Assembly (NCBI GenBank): GCA_019915015.1 | Contig: JAHBBC010000043.1 | Coordinates: 1-64,000, forward strand | Length of the DNA: 64,000 nt | Direction of reading: 5' to 3' | Origin: Auriscalpium vulgare | Taxonomy: Eukaryota > Basidiomycota > Agaricomycetes > Russulales > Auriscalpiaceae | Part shown: positions 1-17,483 of the stretch, piece by piece | How the letters are laid out: each line of letters opens with the position of its first letter | Numbering within the stretch: position 1 is the stretch's first letter | Notes under the pieces: generated by a model | Told to the model about the DNA's origin: nothing | Databases searched by the model: none | What the model saw: only the letters and a program-made list of their open reading frames with translations | Translations under genes and position numbers: made by a program

Positions 1-144
1 TATTTGACATTGTTGGTTGGTTGGCAAAAGGATTAAAACTAGGACATCTTTCCAATGATCCAGCAGAGAGTTCATCACTGGCCCGGGCACGTGACGATAC
101 TTGTAAGGATGAGACCATTCATGCAGTCCTACATCATCTTTGGA
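1..144. other. window edge, no gene seen
   Basis: I see no convincing coding signal in this short stretch before the dispersed repeat. The 78-codon open frame that starts at 21 runs into the repeat and resembles nothing I know. Confidence 0.5.
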
Positions 145-692
145 AGTTACGATTCCTTCGAATCGTTTCTTATGTAATCTACATACAGCATTTTTTTGAC
201 CCATGCAACGACTATCTCAGTCACCTTTTTTGGAACTTCACTCCCACGCTTTGTTGACTGACGACTTTACCCCTCCTCCCTTTTGCTCCACACAATGTAA
301 ACTAATGATTGCCCAGATACACCATTTATTAGACCATGAAACAAATACATAAGTTGACAAACAGTGATATTGCAGGAAATAAGCAGCGCAGGACAACACA
401 GGCGGAAATATGATGACATCACTCCGGGGTTTAAAATTACATTTAGAACCCGGAATGATGTCATCGCTCTCACAGCAACCACCTCAGGCTGCAACTGCAC
501 ACGCAATATAATGCCCTCCAGTGCTAACCATCGTTCAGTATCCCGGGCTATTCCCAGGGCCACCAGTTGTGTTGTAGTGTCGCTCAGTACTGTTTTTTCA
601 TGTATATTTTTGATTATGTAACCAGAAACCCAGAAGTGAGACATTGGAGCGGAATCGTACCGCCGCGCTACGTGTCGGCCCACTCCCAGCAA
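145..692. repeat. dispersed repeat, copy A
   Basis: This stretch is closely related, in the same orientation, to 62773-63592. Both copies begin with a block around AGTTACGATTCC and TCTACATACAGCA. Both end with a block around GGCCCACTCCCAGCAAGT, and similarity stops abruptly after it. The copy holds one 54-bp palindrome (412-465) and no credible protein, so it is probably a non-autonomous transposable element. Its right end lies immediately upstream of the surviving part of the CHAT gene. Confidence 0.7.
412..465. repeat. near-perfect 54-bp palindrome inside repeat copy A
   Basis: The left arm starts GATGACATCA and the right arm ends TGATGTCATC. The arms flank an AT-rich centre, so the strand could fold into a long hairpin. 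Two close relatives lie at 63030-63083 and 63232-63284. This copy has a few arm mismatches; the copy at 63030 is almost perfect. Confidence 0.75.
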
Positions 693-699
693 GTATATT

Positions 700-1524
700 G
701 TATGTCACATCTTCCAAAAGTTGGATGAGCTGGGTTTTGCCAAGAATTCTAGGATTTGGTGGTGTTTATCAGGAAAGCTGTGTACTCTACCCATACATGC
801 AGCACAGCCCTTCAATGAACACACAGACCATGAGCAACAACTCTCACAGAGATTTATCCACTCATATACTTCAACTCTTGGCTCACTGATCAGAGCTAGA
901 GAAGGCATTGTAGTTAAAGAGAGAGGAACTGCACCAAAAATCCTTGCTATAGCAACAAGCTCTTTGGAAAAGGTTTACGAAGAGATTGAAGTTGTGCAGA
1001 ATGTGGGCTGTCATGTACAAAAGCTCATTGGCAGTGAAGTCACTCATAGTACTATGATAGACAGCCTTGCAAAATCCCCTTGGATTCACTTTGCTTCTCA
1101 TGGACATCTAAATAGCGAGCAGCCATTCAAGTCATCATTTGAACTGCATGACAATGCTAGGTTCACTATCCTTGACCTTGTGGAAGCCAACTTGCCAAAT
1201 GCGGAGCTAGCTGTTTTGTCTGCCTGTCACACCGCAGCTGTTGACCAAGACAATACTCCTGATGAAGTAATAAGTCTGGCAGCTGGTATGAAATTTTGTG
1301 GCTTCAGAGGTGTTGTTGGTATACTGTGGGCCATGGAGGACAATGTTGGCCCTATCTTGGCTCAAGAGTTCTATAGAAGAATGCTTCATCTTAATAATCC
1401 AAGCAAGCCAATTGACTTCAAAGATGCTGCCAAAGCTCTCAAGGCTGTGACAAAAGAGATGAGGAGAAATGAAGAACTCAAAGCTTTGCATTGCTGGGTG
1501 CCTCTTGTTCACATTGGTGCATGA
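700..1524 (+). pseudogene. CHAT-domain protein, 5'-truncated C-terminal part
   Basis: The open frame (visible from about 700; first ATG at 721; stop at 1522-1524) encodes a CHAT domain, the caspase-like peptidase fold often found behind TPR arrays in Agaricomycetes. Both expected catalytic residues are present: His in HFASHGHL and Cys in LSACHTA. The end WVPLVHIGA is a typical CHAT C-terminus. Readable protein extends a little upstream of the ATG (IFQKLDELGF) and then stops at the border of the dispersed repeat (692). The N-terminal helical or TPR part normally present in this family is missing. I infer that the repeat, or a rearrangement at it, removed the 5' end. The remaining frame has no stops or shifts, so the loss may be recent, or a short protein could still be made. 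Confidence 0.75.
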
Positions 1525-2223
1525 AAGTTTTGCTGGTGAGTCATTCATTAATATTTCTCCCACAGATTACTTACTTTTCTTTTTTTTCAGGTAAACTTCA
1601 AGGCAGGGCCACATTGTGGGAGTTGACTAGGGAAGGTAGGTATGACCAGTACCTTATGTTTTCTCTAGTGTACTTGTTCAATATAGGCTGAGGCTATTTT
1701 ATCTTGTCATTGGCAGCGTCATCCCAGAACACCACCTCCTACACATATAGCACCAGATCCAATTCTAAGACATTGACCAGGCCTTGAGTGCTCTTGGCCT
1801 GATTTGTTTGACCTATGGTTAGAAAGGCATTAGGCATGACAGTGGTGCAGAAGGCTCTGTCAATAGTGCAGAAGTGTCCAAGGTCCTTGACACACAGCCA
1901 GCAAAGTGGACAGTGAAAATGCAAGCAGGTACATAACTGCCACAGAGGTCAGTATGGACTCAGGTTGCACCACATTTCGGACTGCACCATTTCATATTCA
2001 TACCTATCCTACTGCTGCCAAGACATGCAAATAATCAGCCAAGCAGAAATACACTGAGTGCCACCAAGCAAATGAAATACAAAATATGACAAAACCAATC
2101 GACAAACAAGTAGCAGACAGACAAAGCAAGTGGGTCAGAAGCCTAACGAAGCGAAAAGAAACCGCAATGCAAGACACCCATGTATCGTGTCGGAACCACC
2201 AAGAACGAAAGGGGAAAGCCACG
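1525..2223. other. intergenic
   Basis: No supported gene. The stretch holds the 3' flanks of the CHAT remnant and of the minus-strand demethylase gene. Small open frames here lack domain-like composition. Confidence 0.5.
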
Positions 2224-8410
<6,187 letters not shown>

Positions 8411-9547
8411 GGTGCCGCGACGACGACGGCGGCGATGGCGGGCGGGGGCGGGGATGCGGGGGTGTGGTCGCAAGTGAAGAGAGGCTGGTGCTGAGAGCGG
8501 GCGTGCATAAGCTTTGGCGGACACACTGGTCGAGCGGGCCTTCAATTTCGCCACACCCACGATGCTCTTCTGCGTGCGACATTTTGCCAATTCCGCGCCG
8601 TTCCCCGCGTCTCCTTCTGCCCCCGCCGTCGCCACCGCCGCCCTCCCGTCGCTCTCCACCACCCGCGCACTCGTCACAGCAGCGCCCAGCCCGCCGTGCC
8701 CACCGCTCATTTTTTGACGGGCAGCGCAGGGCCGTGTGCTCAGATCCGCCAGATTGCAGGCACGGCCCGATCGGGAAGGGCAGGGCGCCGCTGGGCCAGA
8801 AGCCGCGCCTGGTTCCTCGCCGCCAAACCGTCCGCCGCCTGCCGCCCGTTGCCTCTGAAACGCCCTCCCCTCCCCTCCCCGCCTGAAAATCACAGCCTGC
8901 AGCCGACATGTATCTCGTTAGCTTTACATGGGTGGCGAAAAGAGATTTTTTGGAGAGAAAACGACCAGGCGCCTGCCGATCTGCGCTCGGCCTCAGATCA
9001 TTTGCTCCCGAGCGTCTATCCGTGCCGGCCCCTCGCTTGGAACAATTGGCTCCTAGTATACCCCGACGCTGCGCTGTAGCAACGCCCGTGAAACCGGCTG
9101 TCGCCCGCGCGCTCCTTGTCGACCGCGTACTTCCAGTCCAGGCAAGAGAACGTAGGAAGGCAACGACGGTGTGGCACCAGGTGGCACAAAGCTGTCACCT
9201 CGCCGCGCAGTTCGAACTTCATTTGATCGGCATCACGCCCGCCATCCGGCCATCCATTCTCGCGCCCGCCGCACAGGAGTGAAATGATTATGATTGGTTT
9301 CAATCGCGACATCCACCCCCACCGCTCATCAGGAAGACAACAAACAGTTCTCAGACATGGCACACGAGAGTAATAATCGTTAAGAAGGACACGATATGAA
9401 ATTGTCGACAGGGGGATGTGGGGGCATGTACGAACGATGCAAAAGGGTACAAGACAACAGCGCCTCCACGGCGACACCCCGCAATCCCCGGTCACGCGGG
9501 CGATGCGAGTGGTGACGAGAAGCGAGCGCTGGGAAGAGGAAGGGCTT
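8411..9547. other. intergenic, upstream of the demethylase gene
   Basis: This lies between the start of the minus-strand demethylase gene and the 3' end of the 14-3-3 gene. Its left part should hold the demethylase promoter and 5' UTR, including C-rich runs near 8860-8885. No gene is supported. Long open frames here are GC-driven shadows. Confidence 0.5.
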
Positions 9548-10483
9548 TTACTCGTCTGCGGGAGCATCGGCCGCGTCCTCCTTGTCAGCGGGCTTGTCTG
9601 TTGGCGAGTTAGCGACGCGCGTCGAAGCCCAGATAGAAGACTACGCACCCGAATCCTGCATATCCGAGGTCCAGAGGGTCAGGTTGTCACGCAGGAGCTG
9701 CATAATGAGCGTCGAGTCCTTGTACGACTCTTCCGAGAGGGTGTCGAGCTCCGCAATCGCATCGTCGAACGCCTGCTTTGCCAAGTGGCACGCGCGGTCG
9801 GGGCTGTTAAGGATCTCGTAGTAGAACACCGAGAAGTTGAGCGCAAGGCCGAGGCGGATCGGGTGCGTCGGGGGCAGCTCCGTGACGGCGACGTCGGACG
9901 CGGCCTTGTACGCCTCCAGCGACTTGTCGGCGCTGTCTTTCCGCTTGTCGCCGGTCGCGAACTCCGCAAGGTAGCGGTGGTAGTCGCCCATCCTATTCGC
10001 ATCCCCACATACGTCAGCGCCGGCACGTCGGCAAAAAGAGCAGCAAGCGCTCACATCTTGTGGTAGAAGACCTTCGACTCGCCGGAGGCGGCTGAGGGAA
10101 TAAGGTGCTTGTCGAGCACGTCGAGGATGTCCTCGCAGATCTTGGCAAGCTCGCTCTCGATCTTCTCCCGGTAGCCCTTGATCATGGAGACCTGGGCCTC
10201 GTTGCCCTTGGACTCCTCCTTCTGCTCGATTGACGACACGATGCGCCACGATGCACGGCGGGCACCGATCACGTTCTTGTACGCGACGGACAGAAGGTTG
10301 CGCTCCTCGACGGTGAGCTCCTGGTCGGACGAGGCGACGCGCTTCATGTTCTCAACCATCTCTGCACGCGGACGTCAGAACGCGCGCATACATGCGGGCC
10401 ACGGGCGAACGCGCACCTTCATAGCGCTCGGCCTGCTCAGCGAGCTTGGCGAGGTAGACGGAGTCTTCGCGAGTCTCAACCAT
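9548..10483 (-). CDS. 14-3-3 protein
   Basis: Four exons (10483-10417, 10361-10055, 9992-9649 and 9597-9548) give 255 residues, the usual 14-3-3 length. The N-terminus runs [20 protein letters not shown] and continues into [12 protein letters not shown]. Diagnostic 14-3-3 segments follow: [19 protein letters not shown] with phosphopeptide-binding Lys and Arg residues, then YLAEFATG, and [18 protein letters not shown] in the second half, ending DNLTLWTSD. The last exon supplies a short acidic tail ([16 protein letters not shown]), typical of fungal 14-3-3 proteins. These cytosolic dimers bind phosphoserine/threonine motifs in kinases, transcription factors and metabolic enzymes. All splice junctions are GT-AG and the frame closes exactly. 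It is a conserved housekeeping gene, and with the demethylase and the DUF6593 gene it marks the stable left side of the window. Confidence 0.97.
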
Positions 10484-12723
10484 CTGTGGCGCCGACGGGG
10501 TCAGCGAGGCGCGGACGTCGTTGTGTGGGCAGGACTCACTGTGTGTGTAGGGGTGGGTGGGTTGTGGGGACTGTTGGGCGCGGTGGTGAGGGCGGGGACG
10601 GCGGGAACGACGGGGGGACGTACGTTGGAGTTGAAGATAAGGAGGAGATGGTGGTCGTTGGGTGAAAGGAGAGGAGGATTAAAACGGGGCAGCTGGGCAC
10701 AGGGTTCGCTGGGTCGAGGGTTCTATTGGGTCAAGGGTTTCCCGCAAACAGCAGTTCCCACGCCCTTTATCCATCGCCCCATTCCCTTTTCCGGCCGACA
10801 GCGCGCGCAGTGCCGCCCGGTCCCACGCCCAACAACGCCATCGTCACCGCCGTCTTTTGTTTTCTGACACGCGTCTCAACATACACCTATGTTTTCTGCC
10901 TTGTGCACACCGTGCCGTTTGTTTCCGCCAACAAACGAATTGAGTCCCGTCGGGGCTGTCAAGGCGATCGTGACGTTGTTTGCAAGTCCCTTGACAACTT
11001 CCTGCTTCTTCCCCGCTCTATCATAGTAACTACGTACACGCTGTCCGCCCCGCTGGAGGCCATCACCGCAGCACACCATTTTTTCCGCAGTGAGGAGCTC
11101 GCCTGCGCCACCTCTGCGTGTCTTTTCACCGGTATCTGCATTTTCTGTCGGCTGCATCGCCTTTTTCAGAGTTTTCCGCCCGCACGCCGGGCCCTTGAGG
11201 CAATTTTGTGCGTCCCCGGCGTTGTCATCGGTCTTCGCGGTTCGTGTGCTTCGCCACGTTCTGTGCGTCGGCCCCAGGCCCAGGCTACGATGCTTATTCC
11301 TTGCTGGACCGATCGGACGTGCCCTGAGCCACGAATCCGAAACACGCGCTCCCTGCGTCATCTTCTCCGAGTTCTCGTATCCTCGTGGGTCGCGCGTGCT
11401 CAGCTCTGGACAGGGACTGCTATGGACTGCTGCCATGATGTGTCTGCACGGATCGTGTCTGCGGTGGCCGTCAGTCAGCTCTCAGATGGCTGATATGATC
11501 AGTGGAGAGGTTTGGTCGATATCGTCATAAGTCTCTGATGGCCTCGTAACGCCTTCATCTTTCGAACGCGCCGCCACTGTTTGAGCTCACTAGCGAGGAC
11601 AGTCATTAACTTGATCCAACTGTCAGCGAAACTTGTGATGTGTTCAGTTAATCAGTACTTTACAAGTTACAAGTATCATAGCGCTCCTGCCCAATTACGA
11701 CGACACACATTGATCCCCGGTTTCCGGACCAAACAGTACCGCTAGAAGTACGACATGTCCACGGTGATCAATGGGCCAGTGGCGACGGTGCTGGTCAGTG
11801 GTGGGTTGGTCGACGTTCGCTGTATGCCCAGACAAACGGTGTCATCGTCTCTCTCAAGATCTGGAAGAGACAGGACCCGGCGCTGGACGAAAAAGAGATG
11901 TCGGACCGGACGCAATCAAAGTCCTGTGCGTGCTTTATTCAGGATATTGCTTGCCTCACACGCTTAGCACTTTCGACTGATCGCCTTGGTCCCGTTTCTC
12001 TTCATGCAAACATATGTTGACTTGCATACAGCACAGTATGTACTGTAGAGCAACTGTAGAGAGCGATCTGTATCGGAGGAGATCCAGACTTCTGCTGGCG
12101 CGTCCGACTCGGCGACCGCGCGAAAGCTCGGCTAAATCGCCATGAAGACCGTGACATCAACACATTTTCCTTCCGGACGCCCATCTCCTCGACTTCGACA
12201 TTAAGAATGCATGATGTCTTCACATCCCCATGCGCCTGCAGCCTCGGCGTCCTATACCAAGGCGTCAACCAGCATCAGTACGCCTCACAGAAATTTGATT
12301 CCGTTGCACCGCATGACCTAGCGACATTGACGCCGCCTCGTCAGGCTTGAAACCAACACCTGCAAGCCTTGGCCGCCAGGACCGGATTCTCCATGATATC
12401 GCCAAGGCAACACTGGCCGACAACCACTTTGCTGCGGCTCGATAGGCGTCCTTGCGCCTCGAAGAGCCTCTCGGCGGTGCTGCCGGATGCCCGCGCATCA
12501 GTGCATCATGATTCCCCGGCGCCGAGCGCCCCGCACACATATGCATGAAGTGCATGCATCAGCAATCAGAGCGACGACGCGATCGCGCGCCTCGCCTCTA
12601 CGGCCGGCCGAAGGGCACTGCCCACGCCCACCCTCCGTGCGAGTCGCCCAATCCGTCCCGGACCCCTCATCAAACGAGCCCATGCTATCTCGTGATCGCC
12701 CGGATGCCCATTCTCTCCGTCCA
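10484..12723. other. 2.2-kb stretch with no supported gene
   Basis: The first part is the promoter side of the 14-3-3 gene (G-rich around 10540-10680). The minus-strand frame at 10876-11436 (186 codons) is the longest but has no recognisable domain, no splice pattern and low-complexity sequence. From about 11550 to 12480 I see neither coding bias nor clear repeats. The region could hold untranslated exons or a non-coding RNA that I cannot recognise. Confidence 0.4.
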
Positions 12724-12730
12724 TATATTA
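12724..12730 (+). promoter_or_regulatory. TATA-like box of the DUF6593-type gene
   Basis: TATATTA lies 89 nt upstream of the ATG at 12819, a plausible core-promoter distance. It is followed by a pyrimidine-rich leader. Confidence 0.5.
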
Positions 12731-12818
12731 AGAGCGCGTCCATCGCCACCATCTCCCCATCACCCGCCCCCGCCCTCCATCTCTTCACCCACCTTTTCCA
12801 CTTCATCCTCCCCACACG

Positions 12819-14022
12819 ATGTCTGGCTACGAGAAGCAGGGAGGCTGGACCTCCGAGTACGCGCAGCCCCCGCAGCAGCAGCAGCAGCAGCAGCAGTACG
12901 GCGGCTACCAGCAGCCCCCGCCCGCCCAGGGCCAGTACGCCCAGCAGCCACCCTACAGCCCGGTGCCCCCGGCGTACGGCTCCCCCCAGCAGCAGTACGG
13001 CGGGCAGCCTCCACCCCCCGCCCAGGGCCAGTACGGCGCGCCTCCCCCCGGCCAGTACGGCGGCGCCCCGCCGCAGGGCCAGTACGGCCAGCCCCCGCCT
13101 CCGCAGCAGTACGGCCAGCCGCCCCCGCCGGGCCAGTACGGCCAGCCCTCGCCCCCGCAGCAGTGGGGCGCGCCCCCCGCCGGCTACGGCTCGCCCCCGC
13201 CGCCCCAGCAGCAGTATGGCGGCGCCCCGCCGCAGGGCCAGTACCCGCCTGAGAAGCAGGGGCAGTACGGGGCCGCGCCCTCGCAGTACGGCGGCGGCGT
13301 GCCGCCCCAGGGCCAGTACGGCGGCGCGCAGCAGCCGCAGCAGCCGCAGCGCCACTCTGTCACGTTCCGCTTCTCGACGCCGAAGACGGCGATCCTGAAC
13401 TCCGCGGTGCACGACCCGTACGGGAAGACGCCGTTCTCGGTGCACTCGCCGGACAAGAAGCACACGATCGTGAGCGCGTCGAACGGCTCGGTCATCGCGC
13501 GCATCGACTGGGACCACTCGAGCCCCGTGATCGAGTACGGGGGGAAGAAGATCAAGGCGAAGGAGTGGATCCCGTTCCACAAGGAGTCGCAGTGCGTGCC
13601 TGTTTGATTGCGTGCGGGTGGTCGGTGGGCTGATCGGTGTGGGATAGGTCGCGGAAGCTCACGTTCGAAGGCAAGGTGTACAACTGGACCACGCGCGAGA
13701 CGACGAACTACGTGCGTGGCTCGCCCTTGTCTTCCCTTTTCTCCCGGCTAATGCATACTCCTCCACGTAGCTCGAGCCCAGCGACCGCCCCGGCTACTCC
13801 TACGTTGTATGGCACGACTCGACCGACGACGTTATCCTCGACGTCTACCAGGACGCCCTCGTTATCCCCGGGTTGCTCGAGGCCGCCATCCTCGGCGTCG
13901 TGCTCATGCAGAGCGGCCACCCCATCGGTGACGTCGGTGGTGGAAAGAGCAGCGGCACGCCGTACTTCGGCATGGCGCTAGGCGCGGCCCTCGGCCCCGT
14001 CCTCGCGGGAGCGTTCCATTAA
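12819..14022 (+). CDS. Q/Y/G/P-repeat protein with DUF6593-like C-terminal domain
   Basis: Three exons (12819-13591, 13648-13711 and 13771-14022) sum to 1089 nt, or 362 residues. Residues about 15-180 are low-complexity repeats of the QGQYG, PPPPQQYG and GQPPPP kind, starting with a run of Gln from a CAG stretch. This composition is typical of prion-like, phase-separating segments. From about residue 180 a compact domain follows: HSVTFRFSTPKTAIL, then VIARIDWDHSSPVIEYG, KLTFEGKVYNWTTRET and VVWHDSTDDVILDVYQDALV. It ends with a hydrophobic helix (LLEAAILGVVLM) and a Gly-rich tail. This arrangement matches the basidiomycete DUF6593 family as I know it; its function is unknown to me. A TATA-like box and exact frame closure support the model. 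Confidence 0.85.
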
Positions 14023-14414
14023 GCGGCTGGTGATTATCTTGGATGTCCGTGGAGGAGTACATGAACGACGGGAGGGTGAGGAAGTGAGTGCATATTCATG
14101 GCAAAATGTACTTGTAGGCAGTCGAGATCGTGCATTGGTGATTCGCTTTGATATTTAGACATGTGTATGCTGTATGGTTCGGATGCTCAATTATGCTGCC
14201 TTCTACGCACTTCGGCTCGTCTTGTGATATTACCCGTAAGCATATGCCATTCCATTCAACGTTGTTCATGCCGTGGCTGGCCTGTGGTGGCAGTGGTACA
14301 CGAGGTGAGTCTGATACTATATCCGAAAGCTCCTAGTCTGTCTCGCCACGACGTCGACGTTGCGTGCCCATGTTGTGATGACTACAAGATGACTAAGTTC
14401 CTGGTCGATATAAG

Positions 14415-14421
14415 TATAAAA
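14415..14421 (+). promoter_or_regulatory. TATA box of the first F-box gene
   Basis: TATAAAA lies 44 nt upstream of the ATG at 14459. Confidence 0.55.
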
Positions 14422-14458
14422 GAGAAGCGTCGACTCCTGCCCTTATAACTACGCGACC

Positions 14459-15462
14459 ATGCCGTTCTTGCCCCGCGAAATCATTGACCGCATCTTGGTA
14501 GATATTCCTTCTGTCGAAGACCTTCGACGTCTCCGCGCCGTCAACAGAAACTTCTGGGCCTACGCTACCCCCGCCGCCTTCCGCACCGCTGGCGCCACAA
14601 ATCAGCTCAACAGCGCCCTCAACCTCGTGACCCTGCTGGGATCCGCCGTAGCAAAGCATGTGGAGGAGGTGATTTACCGTGAGCACCTGGATCTTGCGAG
14701 CGTGCGAGGTGCGTAGGCGAGCTATGAGCCAGTCCATTCATGCTCACAGTACGCCACGTCCCTGCAGCCTTCTCCGCGTTTGTCCATCACAGTTATGAAC
14801 GTTCCGTCGTCAAGCATCTCAAAAAGGCGTTCTCGCTCGCGGCCCGACTGCCCAAGCTTACGGCTGCCCACTTCATCTTCCATCCCCCCCACAGACTCGC
14901 CGAGTCACTTGGCGTCATCGACACTTATGGTACCATGGGCTTGCAGTATAAATTGCTTAAGACACTGATACGGTCAAAGGGACGCCTTCGCATCCTCACG
15001 CTGGTCAACCCCCCGCCTCTAACGAAGAAGAAACGCGTCCGCACAATAAAGAGACTGCACGCGATGTTTGAATCCCTCACGCACCTATGCCTCAGTACCT
15101 CGCCCAGCATGGCAGAAGACTCATCTTCGTTTCTTTTCTGGTGGCTCTCGTTCCCGGATTTTGTCGATCACCTGAAAGACGTCACCTCGCTCACGCTGGT
15201 CAGCAACTCCTCTGGCATCCGTGCAGCCCTCAGATGGCACGATTGGTGCGATATGTTGTTGCCGAAGCTGACATACCTGAGGCTTGAACTTGCGAACCGA
15301 GGCTCCGTTTGGAGCAGTGCAGAGAAGGAAACGTTTGCGAGCCGGCACCCGAAGCTCGAGCACATCGACACGTGCTGCGGCGAGGACGAAGAACGGTGGA
15401 CCCCCCAGCCAAATGTGGCGGATCCCGAGCAGCCTGGTGTCGCGCTGGAGTATTGTAGGTGA
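14459..15462 (+). CDS. F-box-type protein, family copy 1 (intact)
   Basis: Two exons (14459-14712 and 14793-15462) encode 307 residues. The start MPFLPREIIDRILVDIPSVE followed by DLRRLRAVNRNF reads as an F-box (L-P-x-E-I-x-x-I ... L-R-x-L-R-x-V-x-R-x-F), the segment that binds Skp1 in SCF ubiquitin ligases. A family signature follows: TPAAFRTAGATNQLNSALNL. The second exon carries the variable, leucine-rich, presumably target-binding part and ends with the family motif RHPKLEHIDTCCGEDEERWT. The second-exon acceptor is clear; the donor at 14713 was chosen because it closes the frame. Related copies near 15.7, 18.9, 20.4, 32.3, 35.4 and 55.2 kb share the same two-block layout. The substrate is unknown. 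Confidence 0.75.
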
Positions 15463-15721
15463 CAGTTGAAACTCTGACCACCGGAGTAACACGGTATAAG
15501 TATGCACTTCGCATGATATCGTGTAGGCAGCTTTTTTACATCTCCCTTTAGCATTTCTGTACTCGTTTAACTTCTTCACCTCTTGTTCTTGTGGCAAATA
15601 ACATCCATCTGGGCTTCTGTGGCACCTCACAATTCGCAACGGTCGTCACGTGGGTCGTCCTTACGTCCGATGGATGTATGTACTCCTATCGCTCGTTTCT
15701 CCTACATACATGCAACGTAGG

Positions 15722-16795
15722 ATGCCTCCCACCCTCCCGGCCGAAATCGGCCTCATGATCATAGACAACGTTCCCTCCATCAGCGACATACGAAGCATCC
15801 GCGCCGTCGACAGAGCCTTCTGCGCCTGCGCTACCCCTGCCGCCTTCCGCACTGTCGGCGCAACCAATCGACGCGATAGCGCCCTCGGTCTCGTCAGCCT
15901 GCTACAGTCTGACCTAGCGCAGCATGTGGATGAGGTATTTTACCGTGATGCCTCTGGAAGTGAGGATGAGGACGAGGAGGACGAAGAACTTGAAGCTAAC
16001 AGACATTTTTGTGCGTAGTGGAATTTGGCCACCGGTGCATGTAATGATCCTAAGAACACCCCCGTTATTTTCTAGGGTCACATCCGCCGCCCCTTGACGC
16101 AGACTATGGCCCTTCTGTCCAGGAGCCGCTCGTCGACGCTTTCTCCCTCGCGGCACAGTTGCCTCGGCTCACGACTGTTCGCTTCAATGACCTTCCATCC
16201 CAGAATCTCAGAGGCCTTGCTTCACCAGTATGAAATACAGCATCGAGAGGCATGCAACGCGTTCGACCCTCTACGCCTGCAGGATGCTCTTCTCCAGACC
16301 CTCGACGGGACAGCGCCACCGTGTCTCCGCGTTCTGACGCTGAGAAATCTCCTGCCCATAGACAACTCATTGTACCGATCCCCTGCTTTCAGTGCAGCAA
16401 TGTCCTCCATCACACGCCTGTGCATTAGTAGTACTGCCTTTCAAGCTCCTTGCGTTGAGGAAATCATAAGGTGGCGCGAGTTTTGGAAATCCGTGTTACT
16501 CAAGAACGTCTTCCTGGAGGCGAGCGGCCTTGTCTCGCTCACTTTGACCCGCGCCGGTAACTCCAACTCGCTCGCGATCATGTACTGCTGCACGCGTCTA
16601 TGCCGCAGTTGAAGCATTTGGCTCTCTCTACGTCAAGCAGGGTCATTAGCGTCAACCCTGCGGCAGGGGAGATTTTACTGCGCCGGCACCCGATGCTCGA
16701 GTGCATTGACCTGGGCGGCAAGGTGCGCTTGACACGCGAGGCACGCCTGCGTCAGCAGCAAGTCAGCAGGACGCGTAGAACGAGGTCCAGTTGAC
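15722..16795 (+). pseudogene. F-box-type protein, family copy 2 (frameshifted)
   Basis: The first exon (from the ATG at 15722) is well preserved: MPPTLPAEIGLMIIDNVPS, RAVDRAFC, and TPAAFRTVGATNRRDSALGL. Splicing at about 16012 and 16073 gives PPPLDADYGPSVQEPLVDAF, as in copy 3. The frame breaks near 16180, where the expected RFIFHP carries about 4 extra bases. It continues in another frame (LQTLDGTAPPCLRVLTLRN) and breaks again near 16570-16600, before MPQLKHLALS and RHPMLECIDLGG. With at least two shifts I treat it as a pseudogene. An ATG at 15710 is also in frame; 15722 was preferred by comparison with the other copies. Confidence 0.7.
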
Positions 16796-17483
16796 TATGG
16801 CGCGCGGGCGCCACGTACGCAGGGGGTACCATCCCTCGACATATATTTGATCAACACTCTCTTGTCCATTCGTGGCCTCGGCCGGGGCGCGCACTCGTGG
16901 AAACATGACAAGCATCTCCCGCGGCACCCACACATAAAACACCTTGCCTTTCACGTCGCCGACAGGTTTCCATATCCTATATCAGTTCTCCGCCAAATAG
17001 TCCCGCACCTCCGCGATGTCGCCGTCCACGTTCTTGGCTGCCCCTTACGGAGGATTGCCATGGACGGACTTTCACCCATCCCGACCGTGCACAGAAATTC
17101 ATCACCTCATCGCCTCAGTGTAGCCGCGTTGTAGATCGGCGCGATAGTGCCCTCGGCCTCGTCAGCCTGCGTCTACGCAGCATGTAATATTATTATCTTT
17201 GAACAGAGGTCTGCACACCGTAATGCGGATGTCCCGAGCGCGTATGATAGTGCCACCGCGCGAGGGATAGGCTACACATATTGCTATTTAAATCCTACCG
17301 CATTCTGTAAGCGCTCGAGCAGAACGACTGTGAGCTTGACCACCACCTCCCATCGGCCCAGATTTGATCAGATTTGGCGTCCTATCGCGATGCCGCTCGA
17401 AAAAATGATGGCCATCAGGAGGACGTAGCAAATTGTGAAGCGTAAGGAAGAAGAAATTTGGCCACCCCGTGTATGTGTTAACT
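16796..17483. other. duplicated 3' flank and F-box crumb
   Basis: The first part (about 16840-17060) is similar to about 19970-20130, the flank of copy 3. Both contain ATCAACACTCTCTTG, and near-matching CTCCCGCRGCACCCACA followed by ACACCTTGCCTT. This shows that copies 2 and 3 were duplicated with their downstream DNA. At about 17130-17180 a short crumb of the F-box first exon is visible (CGGCGCGATAGTGCCCTCGG). No gene is supported here. Confidence 0.55.

Noticed and set aside
10876..11436. 186-codon minus-strand frame between the 14-3-3 and DUF6593-type genes
   Set aside because: No domain, no splice partner, composition of random GC-rich DNA.
12498..13580. 360-codon minus-strand frame opposite the Q/Y/G-repeat gene
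   Set aside because: Leu/Arg/Val repeats produced by reading the repeat region backwards.
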